A stretch of 32,955 bases of DNA. Source: an uncultured Flavobacteriia bacterium. Its GTDB lineage: Bacteria; Bacteroidota; Bacteroidia; Flavobacteriales_D; Crocinitomicaceae. Shown piece by piece: positions 15,649 to 24,053 of this stretch. Below the pieces are notes generated by a model that saw nothing but the letters and a program-made list of their open reading frames with translations, ran no database searches and had not been told where the DNA came from. The stretch spans positions 1 to 32,955 of the forward strand of contig CAIQQH010000002.1 in assembly GCA_903873915.1 (NCBI GenBank). Direction: 5' to 3'. Each line of letters starts with the position of its first letter. The stretch's first letter is position 1. The position numbers and the translations under genes were made by a program.

Positions 15649-16602
15649 TTAATTCCACACACCCATGTTGTTGAACTTTTCGATGCGTTCGTTGATGCGT
15701 TGATCAACAGCCTTACCGTCAAGTTCTTCAATGTACTTCTTGATGGCGCTTTTAACTATAGAAAAAATCTCTTCGTGGTTGCGGTGTGCACCATTGATTG
15801 GTTCTTTGATGACATCATCGACCAAACCATTCTTCAACATATCTTCAGAGGTCAATTTCAATGCATCCGCTGCTCGCTCCTTATGGTCCCAAGATCTCCA
15901 AAGAATGGATGAACAAGATTCAGGTGAAATAACAGAATACCATGTGTTTTCAAGCATCACTACTTTGTCACCAACGCCAATACCCAAGGCACCACCAGAA
16001 GCTCCTTCGCCAATGATGATACAGATGACAGGCACTTTCATACGCATCATTTCGAAGATGTTGCGCGCAATGGCTTCTCCTTGACCGCGCTCTTCCGCTT
16101 CCAAACCAGGATACGCTCCCGGAGTATCGATGAAGGTAACAATAGGCTTATTGAATTTCTCCGCCATTTTCATGAGGCGAAGTGCTTTTCTATACCCTTC
16201 AGGATTGGGCATACCAAAATTGCGGTATTGACGCATCTTGGTGTTGATTCCTTTTTGCTGTCCAATGAACATCACCGATTGACCATCAATTAATCCGAAA
16301 CCACCGATCATCGCTTTGTCGTCTTTGACGCTGCGGTCACCATGAAGCTCTTGGAAGGTATTGTCGGTGATTGCGTTGATGTACGCGAGTGTGTAAGGAC
16401 GGTCGGGGTGACGTGACAGTTGAACACGCTGCCATGGAGTAAGTGCAGAGAAAATCTCTTTCGTTTTTTCAGAAAGCTTTTCCTCCAATTCATTGATTTT
16501 ATCGGACATGTCAACCTCAGTTGTAGCGCCGATTTCCTTTGTATGCTCGATTTGTTCCTCGAGCGCTTTCAATGGTTCTTCAAAATCCAGGTATACTGAC
16601 AT
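15649..16602 (-). CDS. accA: Acetyl-CoA carboxylase carboxyltransferase subunit alpha
   Basis: 317 residues, the normal AccA length. It transfers the carboxyl group from carboxybiotin to acetyl-CoA to make malonyl-CoA for fatty-acid synthesis, as a heterotetramer with AccD. Motifs: N-terminal helical [97 protein letters not shown], then [32 protein letters not shown] with the oxyanion-hole glycines. The first gene of the operon that continues into DUF547 and the glycosyltransferases, linking lipid precursor supply with envelope sugars. A TACATTTG box lies 20 bases before the start. Confidence 0.97.
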   Translation of the reverse strand: MSVYLDFEEPLKALEEQIEHTKEIGATTEVDMSDKINELEEKLSEKTKEIFSALTPWQRVQLSRHPDRPYTLAYINAITDNTFQELHGDRSVKDDKAMIGGFGLIDGQSVMFIGQQKGINTKMRQYRNFGMPNPEGYRKALRLMKMAEKFNKPIVTFIDTPGAYPGLEAEERGQGEAIARNIFEMMRMKVPVICIIIGEGASGGALGIGVGDKVVMLENTWYSVISPESCSSILWRSWDHKERAADALKLTSEDMLKNGLVDDVIKEPINGAHRNHEEIFSIVKSAIKKYIEELDGKAVDQRINERIEKFNNMGVWN

Positions 16603-16622
16603 TTTCTTTCGATTTAAGCCGT

Positions 16623-16630
16623 CAAATGTA
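16623..16630 (-). promoter_or_regulatory. Possible -7 box (TACATTTG) of the accA operon
   Basis: Exact TAnnTTTG match on the minus strand 20 bases before accA, in the 61-base divergent spacer with ispE. No TTTG at the 19-base distance upstream. A second exact match on the plus strand (TACTTTTG, 16652-16659) sits only four bases before the ispE ATG. Confidence 0.4.
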
Positions 16631-16663
16631 CGAATTTTTGATCAGTTCTTCTACTTTTGCGCT

Positions 16664-17473
16664 ATGATATTATTTCCTCCCGCAAAGATCAATCTCGGAC
16701 TCCATGTCCTCCGCAAGCGGGAAGATGGGTATCACGACCTCGATACCTGCATGATACCTATTCCTTTGTGTGATGTGCTCGAATTGATTCCTTCAGAAAA
16801 GTTTGAATACCACCAAACGGGATTGACAATTCCTGGAGCTGCCGATGACAATCTTTGTGTCAAAGCATATAAACTGCTGAAGGAGGAGTACAATTTGTCT
16901 CCTGTTTACATGCATTTGCGCAAGGAAATCCCAATGGGCGCAGGACTTGGCGGTGGGTCAGCAGATGCAGCGTATGTCTTAATGGGATTGAATACGCTTT
17001 TTCAGTTGAACATCCCGACAGCGAAATTGGAAGAATATGCTGCACACTTGGGAAGTGATTGTGCCTTTTTTGTGAAGAATGAAGCACAAATGGCTCGTGG
17101 ACGTGGAGAGATTTTGTCACCCTGCGCGCTTGATTTAAGGGGCATGTATGTTAAAATCATTAACCCTGGAATTCATGTCGGGACAAAGGAAGCCTACGAT
17201 GGTGTTGTTCCGAATCCTAATGCTCAAACCGTCGAGTCTATCTTGTCTCAAAATATGAATCAGTGGGAAGGGCAGCTAAAAAATGATTTTGAAATCTCGG
17301 TGTTTAAAAAACACCCTGTCATTCAGGAAATAAAAGACAAGCTTTACGCGGAAGGTGCTATTTACGCGGCCATGTCAGGAAGTGGATCGACCATGTTTGG
17401 AATCTATTCAACCAAACCAAATTTGACGTTTCAAGATAATAGTTCTTGGATGGAAAAGGTATTGAACTTCTAA
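16664..17473 (+). CDS. ispE: 4-diphosphocytidyl-2-C-methyl-D-erythritol kinase
   Basis: 269 residues from ATG 16664. IspE phosphorylates CDP-ME in the MEP route to isoprenoids. GHMP-kinase motifs: PAKINLGLHVLRKREDGYHDLDT at the N terminus, PMGAGLGGGSADAAYVL (ATP-binding glycine loop), and YAAMSGSGSTMFGIY near the C terminus. The upstream frame is open into the accA region, but that part is antisense to accA and lacks family sequence, so the ATG directly before ILFPPAKI is the start. The stop lies one base before the stop codon of the convergent FG-GAP gene, leaving no space for a terminator. Confidence 0.96.
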   Translation: MILFPPAKINLGLHVLRKREDGYHDLDTCMIPIPLCDVLELIPSEKFEYHQTGLTIPGAADDNLCVKAYKLLKEEYNLSPVYMHLRKEIPMGAGLGGGSADAAYVLMGLNTLFQLNIPTAKLEEYAAHLGSDCAFFVKNEAQMARGRGEILSPCALDLRGMYVKIINPGIHVGTKEAYDGVVPNPNAQTVESILSQNMNQWEGQLKNDFEISVFKKHPVIQEIKDKLYAEGAIYAAMSGSGSTMFGIYSTKPNLTFQDNSSWMEKVLNF

Positions 17474-17474
17474 G

Positions 17475-19730
17475 TTACCTCTTCACAATGCGTTTCACGC
17501 TGCGATTTCCGTTGTCGTCTTCTGAAATCAGTAAATACATTCCTGCCATTTGACTGCTTAGATCAACTTCTTTTTCAAAGGTAAATTCTTCGTCGAACAG
17601 TATCGTTTTTCCAAATAGGTCAGTCAAGATAAATCGGAATGTTGCCGAAGTACTCGCTGCACGAATGAATCCATTCGTTGGGTTCGGGAAGACATTCAAT
17701 TCCATCGTTTTGATCGTTTCATCGATTCCAGCAGTACTTCCCGGCTTGACTTCCAAATGAGTAATGCCACCCAAATCTTGTCCAATGAATAAGTCTAAGA
17801 ATCCATCGTTGTCTATGTCATTCACCCAAAATGAACTGTAGGCACCGGCATCGATGTCAAGAAAATTATCGGAATACAAGGAAAAGGTATCGCCCGATGT
17901 GAGGTGTCCGTCGATGTCTGTATAAAAATGCAATTTGCCGTCGACACTGCCTAAGAATAAAAATGTTGTGTCGTTGTGTCGGAAGAAATGAGGCGCCGCA
18001 TACCCATCAGGTGAAGTGGTGGCAATGTCAATATTTCCGAGTGTGTCATTTTCTAAGGTAAATGAGGGAACTGAACTTGAACCTGTATTGCGGTAATAGG
18101 CCAGCTCTCCCGTTTTTTTACCAATGATCAAATCCAACAATCCATCCTTATCCAAATCAAAAAGTTGTGGGGTGGCATACGCACCGGTTGCGATGACAGT
18201 ACCTGTATTGTCAGCCAAATTGATGACAGGATTAGCGAACGTAATGCCCGGAGCAACACTTGTATTGGCGTAGTACGAAAGACTTCCATTTTCCAAGCTC
18301 AAAATCATGTCTTTGTCTCCATCTCCATCCAAATCACCAAAAGTTGGTACTTTGCGCAAGCCAATTTGAACCGTACTTAAATTCAGTAAATCGTTGTCGA
18401 TGAAGGTGAAAAAGGGTTGTGTGGCTGTTCCCGTATTCTTGTAGAAGGAGATGCCACATTCTTTATCGAGAACCGGCTTATAGCGGTAAAAAGATGTTAC
18501 AAACATGTCTTCAAGTCCGTCGTTGTTGAAGTCCATGAACACGGGAATACTGCCTGTTCCGTGGTCGATCATTTCACCTTGAAGAAAATCGTTTTCTTGG
18601 TATACAAAGGTTGGAACAGCATTGGTTCCAAGGTTTTTGTAGCGCAAGACGCACTTTTCGTTTTGAGAAACGTTCTTGGCGTTCGGTGCAGCAATGAAGT
18701 CTTTTTTCTGGTCGAAATCGACATCTACCCAAAATGCCGCGGGAAACAATTGAAGGTCAACCGGAAGTGAATTGCTCGGAAAGGCATTGTCCTGACTGAT
18801 CATCGCGGAATTGGTGTTGACATCGGTCCCTCCGTTCATCAATAAGCTCATTGATGAAAAGGCTACATCGCCCAAAATCAAATCTTTGACGCCTGAATTG
18901 TCCATGTCTATGGCCAAAACGGTGGATCCGGAATGCTTGGGATAACTTTCTGAGGGCTTTGATTTTAAATCGTCTGGGTGGGAGGGATATTCGGGGTTGG
19001 GAACATTGGCGGAGCAAGGTCCGGTGTTGTCGTTGAGATACAGCACACTCGTGGTGATGTCCTCGCGGAATTTTCCCCAGCATTCATTTTTCAAGATAAA
19101 TTCCAAGGAATCAGGGACACCATAGGTTTCCATGCTGATGTTCTTGTGGTACTGCATGTGCTGTCCTCCAATGTGAAAGGTGAGCACATCAATATCCCCA
19201 TCGTTGTCGACATCAACAATCGCAGGGATATCCGCCGAACTGACATAGAGATTTAAACTGGTCCCTGAATAGTCAGAATACAATAGATTTTTTGCGACCT
19301 CCCATTGGTTTCCATTGACTGCATTGCCAGTATTTCGGTACACTTTGATCCCACCAACACCATAAACGAATAAATCATTGGCTCCGTCAGCATTGTAATC
19401 GATAGCGGTTGCGCGGTAGCGAATGTCTGAAGGCAATTGTGTTTTTCCGCGATAGAGGTACTTGTAATAGGGTCCAGCGCCATCGTTTTCGTGCGTAAAA
19501 ATGCGGATATTATCGCTGCTGCGGTCAAACACAAACAAGTCAAGGTCTCCGTCAAAATCAATGTCAATGTCCGAGAATTGAGCGTAATTCAATCCACCCA
19601 CCCACGCATGTGCTAAGGTGTCTGTTCCGATGCGAACACCAATAGAATCATCGTATTCAAAATTGAACTGTCCCACACTTAAGAAGGGAGAGAACAGAAG
19701 CACGAAAAGAAATTTGGTCGAATTCCGCAT
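17475..19730 (-). CDS. FG-GAP/VCBS repeat surface protein with T9SS type A sorting domain
   Basis: 751 residues from ATG 19730 (a second ATG 12 bases earlier is less signal-like). Signal peptide MRNSTKFLFVLLFSPFLSVGQ. At least eight FG-GAP/VCBS calcium-loop motifs of the form D-x-D-x-D-G-x-x-D follow: DIDFDGDLDLFVF, DYNADGANDLFVY, DVDNDGDIDVLTF, DMDNSGVKDLILG, DFNNDGLEDMFVT, DLDGDGDKDMILS, DLDKDGLLDLIIG and DIDNDGFLDLFIG, as in beta-propellers of integrin type. The C terminus (NVFPNPTNGFIRAA to RSVKRIVKR) is a T9SS type A sorting domain. Surface adhesion or an extracellular structural role is likely. It diverges from an SGNH-hydrolase gene across a 74-base spacer with a perfect palindrome. 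Confidence 0.92.
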   Translation of the reverse strand: MRNSTKFLFVLLFSPFLSVGQFNFEYDDSIGVRIGTDTLAHAWVGGLNYAQFSDIDIDFDGDLDLFVFDRSSDNIRIFTHENDGAGPYYKYLYRGKTQLPSDIRYRATAIDYNADGANDLFVYGVGGIKVYRNTGNAVNGNQWEVAKNLLYSDYSGTSLNLYVSSADIPAIVDVDNDGDIDVLTFHIGGQHMQYHKNISMETYGVPDSLEFILKNECWGKFREDITTSVLYLNDNTGPCSANVPNPEYPSHPDDLKSKPSESYPKHSGSTVLAIDMDNSGVKDLILGDVAFSSMSLLMNGGTDVNTNSAMISQDNAFPSNSLPVDLQLFPAAFWVDVDFDQKKDFIAAPNAKNVSQNEKCVLRYKNLGTNAVPTFVYQENDFLQGEMIDHGTGSIPVFMDFNNDGLEDMFVTSFYRYKPVLDKECGISFYKNTGTATQPFFTFIDNDLLNLSTVQIGLRKVPTFGDLDGDGDKDMILSLENGSLSYYANTSVAPGITFANPVINLADNTGTVIATGAYATPQLFDLDKDGLLDLIIGKKTGELAYYRNTGSSSVPSFTLENDTLGNIDIATTSPDGYAAPHFFRHNDTTFLFLGSVDGKLHFYTDIDGHLTSGDTFSLYSDNFLDIDAGAYSSFWVNDIDNDGFLDLFIGQDLGGITHLEVKPGSTAGIDETIKTMELNVFPNPTNGFIRAASTSATFRFILTDLFGKTILFDEEFTFEKEVDLSSQMAGMYLLISEDDNGNRSVKRIVKR

Positions 19731-19761
19731 GATATTATCCACTATGGGTTAATTTTGCCTG

Positions 19762-19780
19762 TCTTTCGATTGTCGAAAGA
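19762..19780. promoter_or_regulatory. Perfect 8-bp inverted repeat in divergent promoter region
   Basis: TCTTTCGA (19762-19769), spacer TTG, TCGAAAGA (19773-19780), placed between two divergent starts (19730 and 19805). No T-run follows, so it is more operator-like than terminator-like. Its binding factor is unknown. Confidence 0.45.
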
Positions 19781-19804
19781 TGCTACCAAGTTAGTGAAAA
19801 CACG

Positions 19805-21064
19805 ATGAAAAAAAGCAATACAGTGGTGAAAATGATGGCGATCTGTACGCTGTTGTTTTCGTTCAATACCCAAGCACAGGACAGTGTTTCTGTATTATTC
19901 ATTGGAAACAGTTACACCTATGTCAATGATTTACCCAGTGTCTTTTCCCAATTGACGCTTTCACTGGGTGACGAAGCCACGGTAGATTCGAAAACCAATG
20001 GGGGATTTACGTTTCAGAATCACTTGGTAGATCCGCTGACAATGACAAAGATTCACACAAAGCCCTGGGATTATGTCGTGCTTCAAGGACAGAGTCAGGA
20101 ACCATCGTTTCCTTTTGATCAGGTGAATACTCAAACCTTACCACCGGCCGTATCCTTGGCGGACAGTGTTTATGCGAATGGGTTTTGTTCGCAAGCGATG
20201 TACTTCATGACCTGGGGACGTCAGGTGGGTGACCCGCAATGGGATTCCATCAATACCTTTTACAAAATGAACAACCGCTTGCGCAATGCCTATGTGCGCA
20301 TCGCGGATTCTGCCAATGCCAGCGTAGCGCCAGTGGGTGTCGCATGGAAGTATATCATCGACAATTATCCTACGATCAATTTGTACTCGCCCGATGGTTC
20401 TCACCCAAGTTTGGAAGGGACCTATTTGGCAGCATGTACATTTTATGCCAGCGTTTACCGCAAAAATTCAAGCGGAGCAACCTATACGGCAGGATTGGAT
20501 CCGACTACAGCAGGCATTCTTCAGACCGCTGCTGACCTTGCGGTGCTCGATAGCATTGACACTTGGTTCTTGAAAGGCAAGGCCGATTTAACGGTCGCTG
20601 ATTTTCTCGCTTCGGTAAATGGTCAAACGGTGCAATTGACCAATTCGAGCATACATGCACAAGGCTACATTTGGAACTTTGGCGATGGCGCTTCGAGTGT
20701 GCTTGTGGATCCGACGCATGGGTTCGCGGCAGCTGGAACTTATCCGATTGAACTCATCGCACTGAGCGAATGTGGAAACGATACGACAATTCAGCAAATC
20801 ACCAGTCAAAGTGCAGGAATCATCGAAGGTGCTGCGCTTGGACTAACGGTGAAAATGCTTGATAACGGAAACTTTGATCTCGAGTTTATCGAGATCCCTA
20901 GCGCCTTGACAATTCGCGACATGAATGGTGCAGTCGTGATGATACTTAGGCCAGACCAAGCAAATGTTCATATCGATTTGACAGCAGTTTCAGCTGGCGT
21001 TTACCAAATGGAGTGGGAGAGCAATGCAGGTCAAAACCGTTACGCTCTGCCTGTAATCAAGTAA
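19805..21064 (+). CDS. Secreted SGNH-hydrolase-like protein with PKD domain
   Basis: 419 residues; signal peptide 1-25 (ending TQAQ). Residues about 28-250 form an SGNH/GDSL-type hydrolase similar to DUF4886: block I VLFIGNSYTYVNDL with nucleophile Ser36, DYVVLQGQSQEPS (block III region), and LYSPDGSHPSLEGTYLAA with the Asp/His pair (Asp197, His200). Residues about 265-333 are a PKD domain (YIWNFGDGASSVLVDPTHGFAAAGTYPIEL). The last 75 residues (SALTIRDMNGAVVMIL... HIDLTAVSAGVYQMEW) resemble a shortened T9SS type A domain lacking the YPNP opening. Likely an extracellular esterase or deacetylase acting on polysaccharide; the substrate cannot be read from the sequence. Its stop codon abuts the stop of the convergent nitroreductase gene with no gap. 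Confidence 0.82.
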   Translation: MKKSNTVVKMMAICTLLFSFNTQAQDSVSVLFIGNSYTYVNDLPSVFSQLTLSLGDEATVDSKTNGGFTFQNHLVDPLTMTKIHTKPWDYVVLQGQSQEPSFPFDQVNTQTLPPAVSLADSVYANGFCSQAMYFMTWGRQVGDPQWDSINTFYKMNNRLRNAYVRIADSANASVAPVGVAWKYIIDNYPTINLYSPDGSHPSLEGTYLAACTFYASVYRKNSSGATYTAGLDPTTAGILQTAADLAVLDSIDTWFLKGKADLTVADFLASVNGQTVQLTNSSIHAQGYIWNFGDGASSVLVDPTHGFAAAGTYPIELIALSECGNDTTIQQITSQSAGIIEGAALGLTVKMLDNGNFDLEFIEIPSALTIRDMNGAVVMILRPDQANVHIDLTAVSAGVYQMEWESNAGQNRYALPVIK

Positions 21065-21700
21065 TCAGATAAAGGTAAAATACGACTCTTTCGATTTGCG
21101 CACTTTTTTCAAGTGTTGGTAGGCATCCTCCTCTGAACGGTATCCGATTGGACAAACTACTGTAGCGATTAGATTTTTTTCTGATAAGTGCAACACTTCC
21201 TCATATCCTTTTGGATTGAATCCCTCCATTGGAGTCGCATCAATTTTTAAACGAGCACAGGCACTCAACAACTGACCTAGAACAATGTATGTTTGGTTGG
21301 AAGTCCACTGATGGATGGCTTCAGGTGATTTATTACCGACGAAATTCCCAATTGATTCAATCATTTTTCCGACGCGTTCTTCCCCCATTTCTCGTGCATT
21401 GTCAGTCCGTTGCACATGGTGTTGGATGTAGTTTTGATCCAATGAGGTAAATGAACACAAGACGATGAGGTGAGAGGCATCCTTCACTTGCTGTTGGTTG
21501 TACGAATGGGCGGTCAATTGAGCCCGAATTTCAGGGTCTGTAATAATCAAAACATGCGTAGTTTGCAGTCCCATCGAAGAAGGAGACATGCGCATCACCT
21601 CAAGCAGTGTCTCGAGGTCTTGGTCATTTATTTTTTTGCTGGCATCAAATTTTTTGGTCGCGTAGCGCCATTGAAGGTCTTGGAGAATATCGTTGTTCAT
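21065..21700 (-). CDS. NAD(P)H-dependent nitroreductase family oxidoreductase
   Basis: 211 residues from ATG 21700, chosen because MNNDILQDLQWRYATKKFD is the standard N terminus; an upstream in-frame start would add 11 unrelated residues. FMN-binding nitroreductase of the NfsB-like group: RYATKKFD (FMN phosphate contacts), MRMSPSSMGLQTTHVLIITD, VGNKSPEAIHQWTSNQTYIVLGQLLSACARLKIDATPMEGFNP, and a terminal HLKKVRKSKES. Enzymes of this type reduce nitro compounds or quinones and work in the cytoplasm. It directly abuts the end of the SGNH gene; an 8-bp inverted repeat lies just upstream of its start. Confidence 0.93.
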   Translation of the reverse strand: MNNDILQDLQWRYATKKFDASKKINDQDLETLLEVMRMSPSSMGLQTTHVLIITDPEIRAQLTAHSYNQQQVKDASHLIVLCSFTSLDQNYIQHHVQRTDNAREMGEERVGKMIESIGNFVGNKSPEAIHQWTSNQTYIVLGQLLSACARLKIDATPMEGFNPKGYEEVLHLSEKNLIATVVCPIGYRSEEDAYQHLKKVRKSKESYFTFI

Positions 21701-21704
21701 GGGG

Positions 21705-21737
21705 TTGTTTGTATGTACGTCAAAGGTCAACAAACAA
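21705..21737. promoter_or_regulatory. Inverted repeat upstream of nitroreductase gene
   Basis: Perfect 8-base arms TTGTTTGT (21705-21712) and ACAAACAA (21730-21737), centres about 25 bases apart, starting four bases before the nitroreductase ATG. Could be an operator or a leader hairpin. The rest of the 99-base spacer shows nothing clear. Confidence 0.35.
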
Positions 21738-21799
21738 ATCGGAATGTTGTTCAGGGAAAATAGTATTGGCCATTACCTCAGACGTGCTTCAATGGAAAA

Positions 21800-22312
21800 T
21801 TACCGAACAAGAAAATAAATGAGTAACGCATAGATACAAATGGGGACAACGAGGCAAATCAAAACCGACGATGCGATGTAGTTGCTTCCAAATCTATTGA
21901 AATACAACAGGAATTGAACAGATTTGCGGTAAAAGCTTGTTGCAAAGGGTTTAAAATCAGAACATCCGGTAAAAAATCCGATGCATAAGAATGCAAAAGA
22001 CAGTTTTAGGTAATGAAATTGAAAAAGTGCATCAAGCATTAGGAACCAGGTGAAAGGAACGACAAAAAAGTAGAGGATGATATTGATTTCGTGGTAACTC
22101 AATTTAAACATACCCGCAAGTTTCAAAAGCTGTATAACCTCCCATTGGAAAATTCGCTCTATCACTGTTTCATTGGAATCGGGGGATTTTTTAACTGGAC
22201 CATATTTATTCTTGAGACTCATGCCTATGAGTCCAATTGCAATCAAAATAAATGCGCCAAAAGCAATGCTTGTTCCAACAACGATGTAATAAAGGACAGA
22301 CCAAAAGCTCAT
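21800..22312 (-). CDS. Integral membrane protein of unknown function
   Basis: 170 residues with four likely membrane helices: about 8-32, 77-97, 100-116 and 145-168, with a charged cytoplasmic loop after the first (KNKYGPVKKSPDSNETVIERIFQW). I do not recognise the family. The patterning and the coherent frame support a real gene. It is preceded by a hairpin-rich extragenic stretch and followed by about 60 bases before the nitroreductase promoter region, so it may be transcribed alone. Confidence 0.72.
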   Translation of the reverse strand: MSFWSVLYYIVVGTSIAFGAFILIAIGLIGMSLKNKYGPVKKSPDSNETVIERIFQWEVIQLLKLAGMFKLSYHEINIILYFFVVPFTWFLMLDALFQFHYLKLSFAFLCIGFFTGCSDFKPFATSFYRKSVQFLLYFNRFGSNYIASSVLICLVVPICIYALLIYFLVR

Positions 22313-22689
22313 ATGAGTTGAATTTAAATTGAGACTAAAAAACGCTCTAGATGTTGTTCATTTTGTGCGTTTTTGAGACGAATTGGAAGTCGAAGCGTTG
22401 CCTTTTTTTCCTTTTTAATATTGATTAACAGACGATTGAGTAAAAAGAGAATAGTGTCCGAGATGTTGACCCCATAGGGGTCAAATATCTGTAAACAGAA
22501 GCCAATGCAAATACTAACGACCCCATCGGGGTCGCACATAGCCAATAAAAATGTGCAATATGATTCGCGCAAATTGATTTTTTGCGCAATGAAGCCCCTC
22601 ATGACAAAAACACCTAATGAAACAGAATATATTTTACCCGGTGTAAATCATTGAAATGGTTGATTAATTTGCTTATAATCCGAAATAAC
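22313..22689. repeat. Extragenic hairpin cluster (REP-like)
   Basis: This 377-base gene-free gap holds three palindromes: TTGACCCC/GGGGTCAA with ATA loop (22466-22484), CGACCCC/GGGGTCG with ATC loop (22518-22534), and GCGCAAA/TTTGCGC with 7-base loop (22567-22587). The first two are near copies of one GACCCC-n3-GGGGTC unit set 33 bases apart, like a paired REP element. A 92-codon frame on the minus strand (22324-22602) runs through the palindromes and is rejected as a gene. The remaining 100 bases up to 22689 show only weak hairpins. Confidence 0.65.
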
Positions 22690-24051
22690 TTATCTCTGTT
22701 TCAATTCCTCCAACTCTTTTTTCAATTTCTCCACCTCGGTATTCAATTCCTTAATTGCCTCGATCAACACCGGTACTAACTGAATGTAATCCACGGTTTT
22801 GTATACTGTCTCGTCGCCTTGGTTGATGAAAAGTGCTTTCTCTTTGATGAGCTCAGGGAATACTTGTTCCACATCTTGGGCGATTACTCCAAATTGTTCG
22901 CGCTGTTGTGTGCCCTTTTCACCGTTTGGAAGTGTTGTAGGTGTCGTGATGGTATAATGCGTTCCTTGAATCAAACTCAATTGGGACAAGGCATTTTTAA
23001 TTGGAACAATGTTCGATTTCAATCGTCGATCGGAAGCCAACTGCCAGCCTCCAATGGCAAAGCCTGCGCCTTCCACACCGATGTCCGCCGTGAAATAACC
23101 TGACCATCCCGTTGCGGTATTGGTGCTCTGACCATATACGCCGTTGAACCCAACACCATAGGTGCCGATACCCAATCCCGTTGTGCCTGAATTACTTCCG
23201 TAAAGTCCATATCCTGCGCCGAAAGAAGATTGTCCAACCGCACCATTGAATCCAATGCCAAGTACGCCGTAGCCACCTGTAGTTCTAAGGTTTGATCCAT
23301 AGATTCCAGCAGCACCGGTTGCCGTTGCGGGAATTTGTCCGCTAACACCATAACCTGCGCCGGAATTGTTACCTAGAATGGCAGAGTTGTTGGCGCCAGA
23401 ACTGTTGGTGTTGGCCTGAATGGCTGCAAAGGTATTCCCAGCATTGGTGCTCTCTGCGCGGAATCCTACACCGACACCACCCACATTCGCAAGCACAGCC
23501 GTTGAATTCGCTACAGAACTGTTGACTTCAAGTCCCGTGGTAGTTGTTCCAGCGTTGTTGATTTGCACGGCCCCTGCATCAGTCGTTATGCTACGTCCGA
23601 GTCCTGCTCCGCCTTGGTCATAGGCCTGATCGAGTGTGTTGGCTGTTCCACCGCCTCCGCCATTTCCACTGATTGCTGCATACAAGGCATAGGGAACACT
23701 CAACAATTGAGAAACGCCTGAAATGGTATAGTTCGTTCCACCCGTTGGGTCAATTTCAGTTTTCAAAAAGTATGGACCATTGGACCAGTCAATAACGGAA
23801 AGTGGATTGATGCTGCCTATTTGGATGCTCGCAAGACCATTGGTGTTGGTTGTTGCTGCATGGGTTTCGGTTTGAACAGTTACTCCTGTGGCTGAACCTT
23901 GCAAAATGCTCGTGCGAATGCTGACATTGCCTGTATTGATCAAAGCGCCTGCAGCATCCCTGACAACTGCTTGGTAGGTCATTGATGGTGGTGCTTGAGC
24001 GAAAAGTTCGCCAACAAGTAAAAGAGTGAGGAATGTGATTAGGTGCTTCAT
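22690..24051 (-). CDS. Surface protein with C-terminal S74 intramolecular chaperone domain
   Basis: 453 residues. Signal peptide 1-19. Residues 20-127 (PPSMTYQAVVRDAAGALINTGNVS to LLSVPYALYAA) form the N-terminal domain shared by many Bacteroidota S74 proteins. The middle, 130-335, is a Gly/Asn-rich repeat (YGVLGIGFNGAVGQSS-type, YGxxGxG), likely a trimeric beta-helical stalk. The end is a peptidase S74/endosialidase-type chaperone domain: ASDRRLKSNIVPI with the Ser340/Lys345 dyad of the S-D-x-R-x-K motif, FGVIAQDVEQVFPELI and DYIQLVPVLIEAIKELNTE, then a coiled coil (VEKLKKELEELKQR). No T9SS domain; the co-transcribed partner upstream has one. Stop-to-start spacing to that partner is two bases. 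Confidence 0.88.
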   Translation of the reverse strand: MKHLITFLTLLLVGELFAQAPPSMTYQAVVRDAAGALINTGNVSIRTSILQGSATGVTVQTETHAATTNTNGLASIQIGSINPLSVIDWSNGPYFLKTEIDPTGGTNYTISGVSQLLSVPYALYAAISGNGGGGGTANTLDQAYDQGGAGLGRSITTDAGAVQINNAGTTTTGLEVNSSVANSTAVLANVGGVGVGFRAESTNAGNTFAAIQANTNSSGANNSAILGNNSGAGYGVSGQIPATATGAAGIYGSNLRTTGGYGVLGIGFNGAVGQSSFGAGYGLYGSNSGTTGLGIGTYGVGFNGVYGQSTNTATGWSGYFTADIGVEGAGFAIGGWQLASDRRLKSNIVPIKNALSQLSLIQGTHYTITTPTTLPNGEKGTQQREQFGVIAQDVEQVFPELIKEKALFINQGDETVYKTVDYIQLVPVLIEAIKELNTEVEKLKKELEELKQR

Positions 24052-24053
24052 GA

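Noticed and set aside
22324-22602. 92-codon minus-strand frame in the hairpin cluster
   Set aside because: It runs straight through both GACCCC palindromes, has no recognisable domain, and its codon pattern follows the repeat rather than neighbouring genes.
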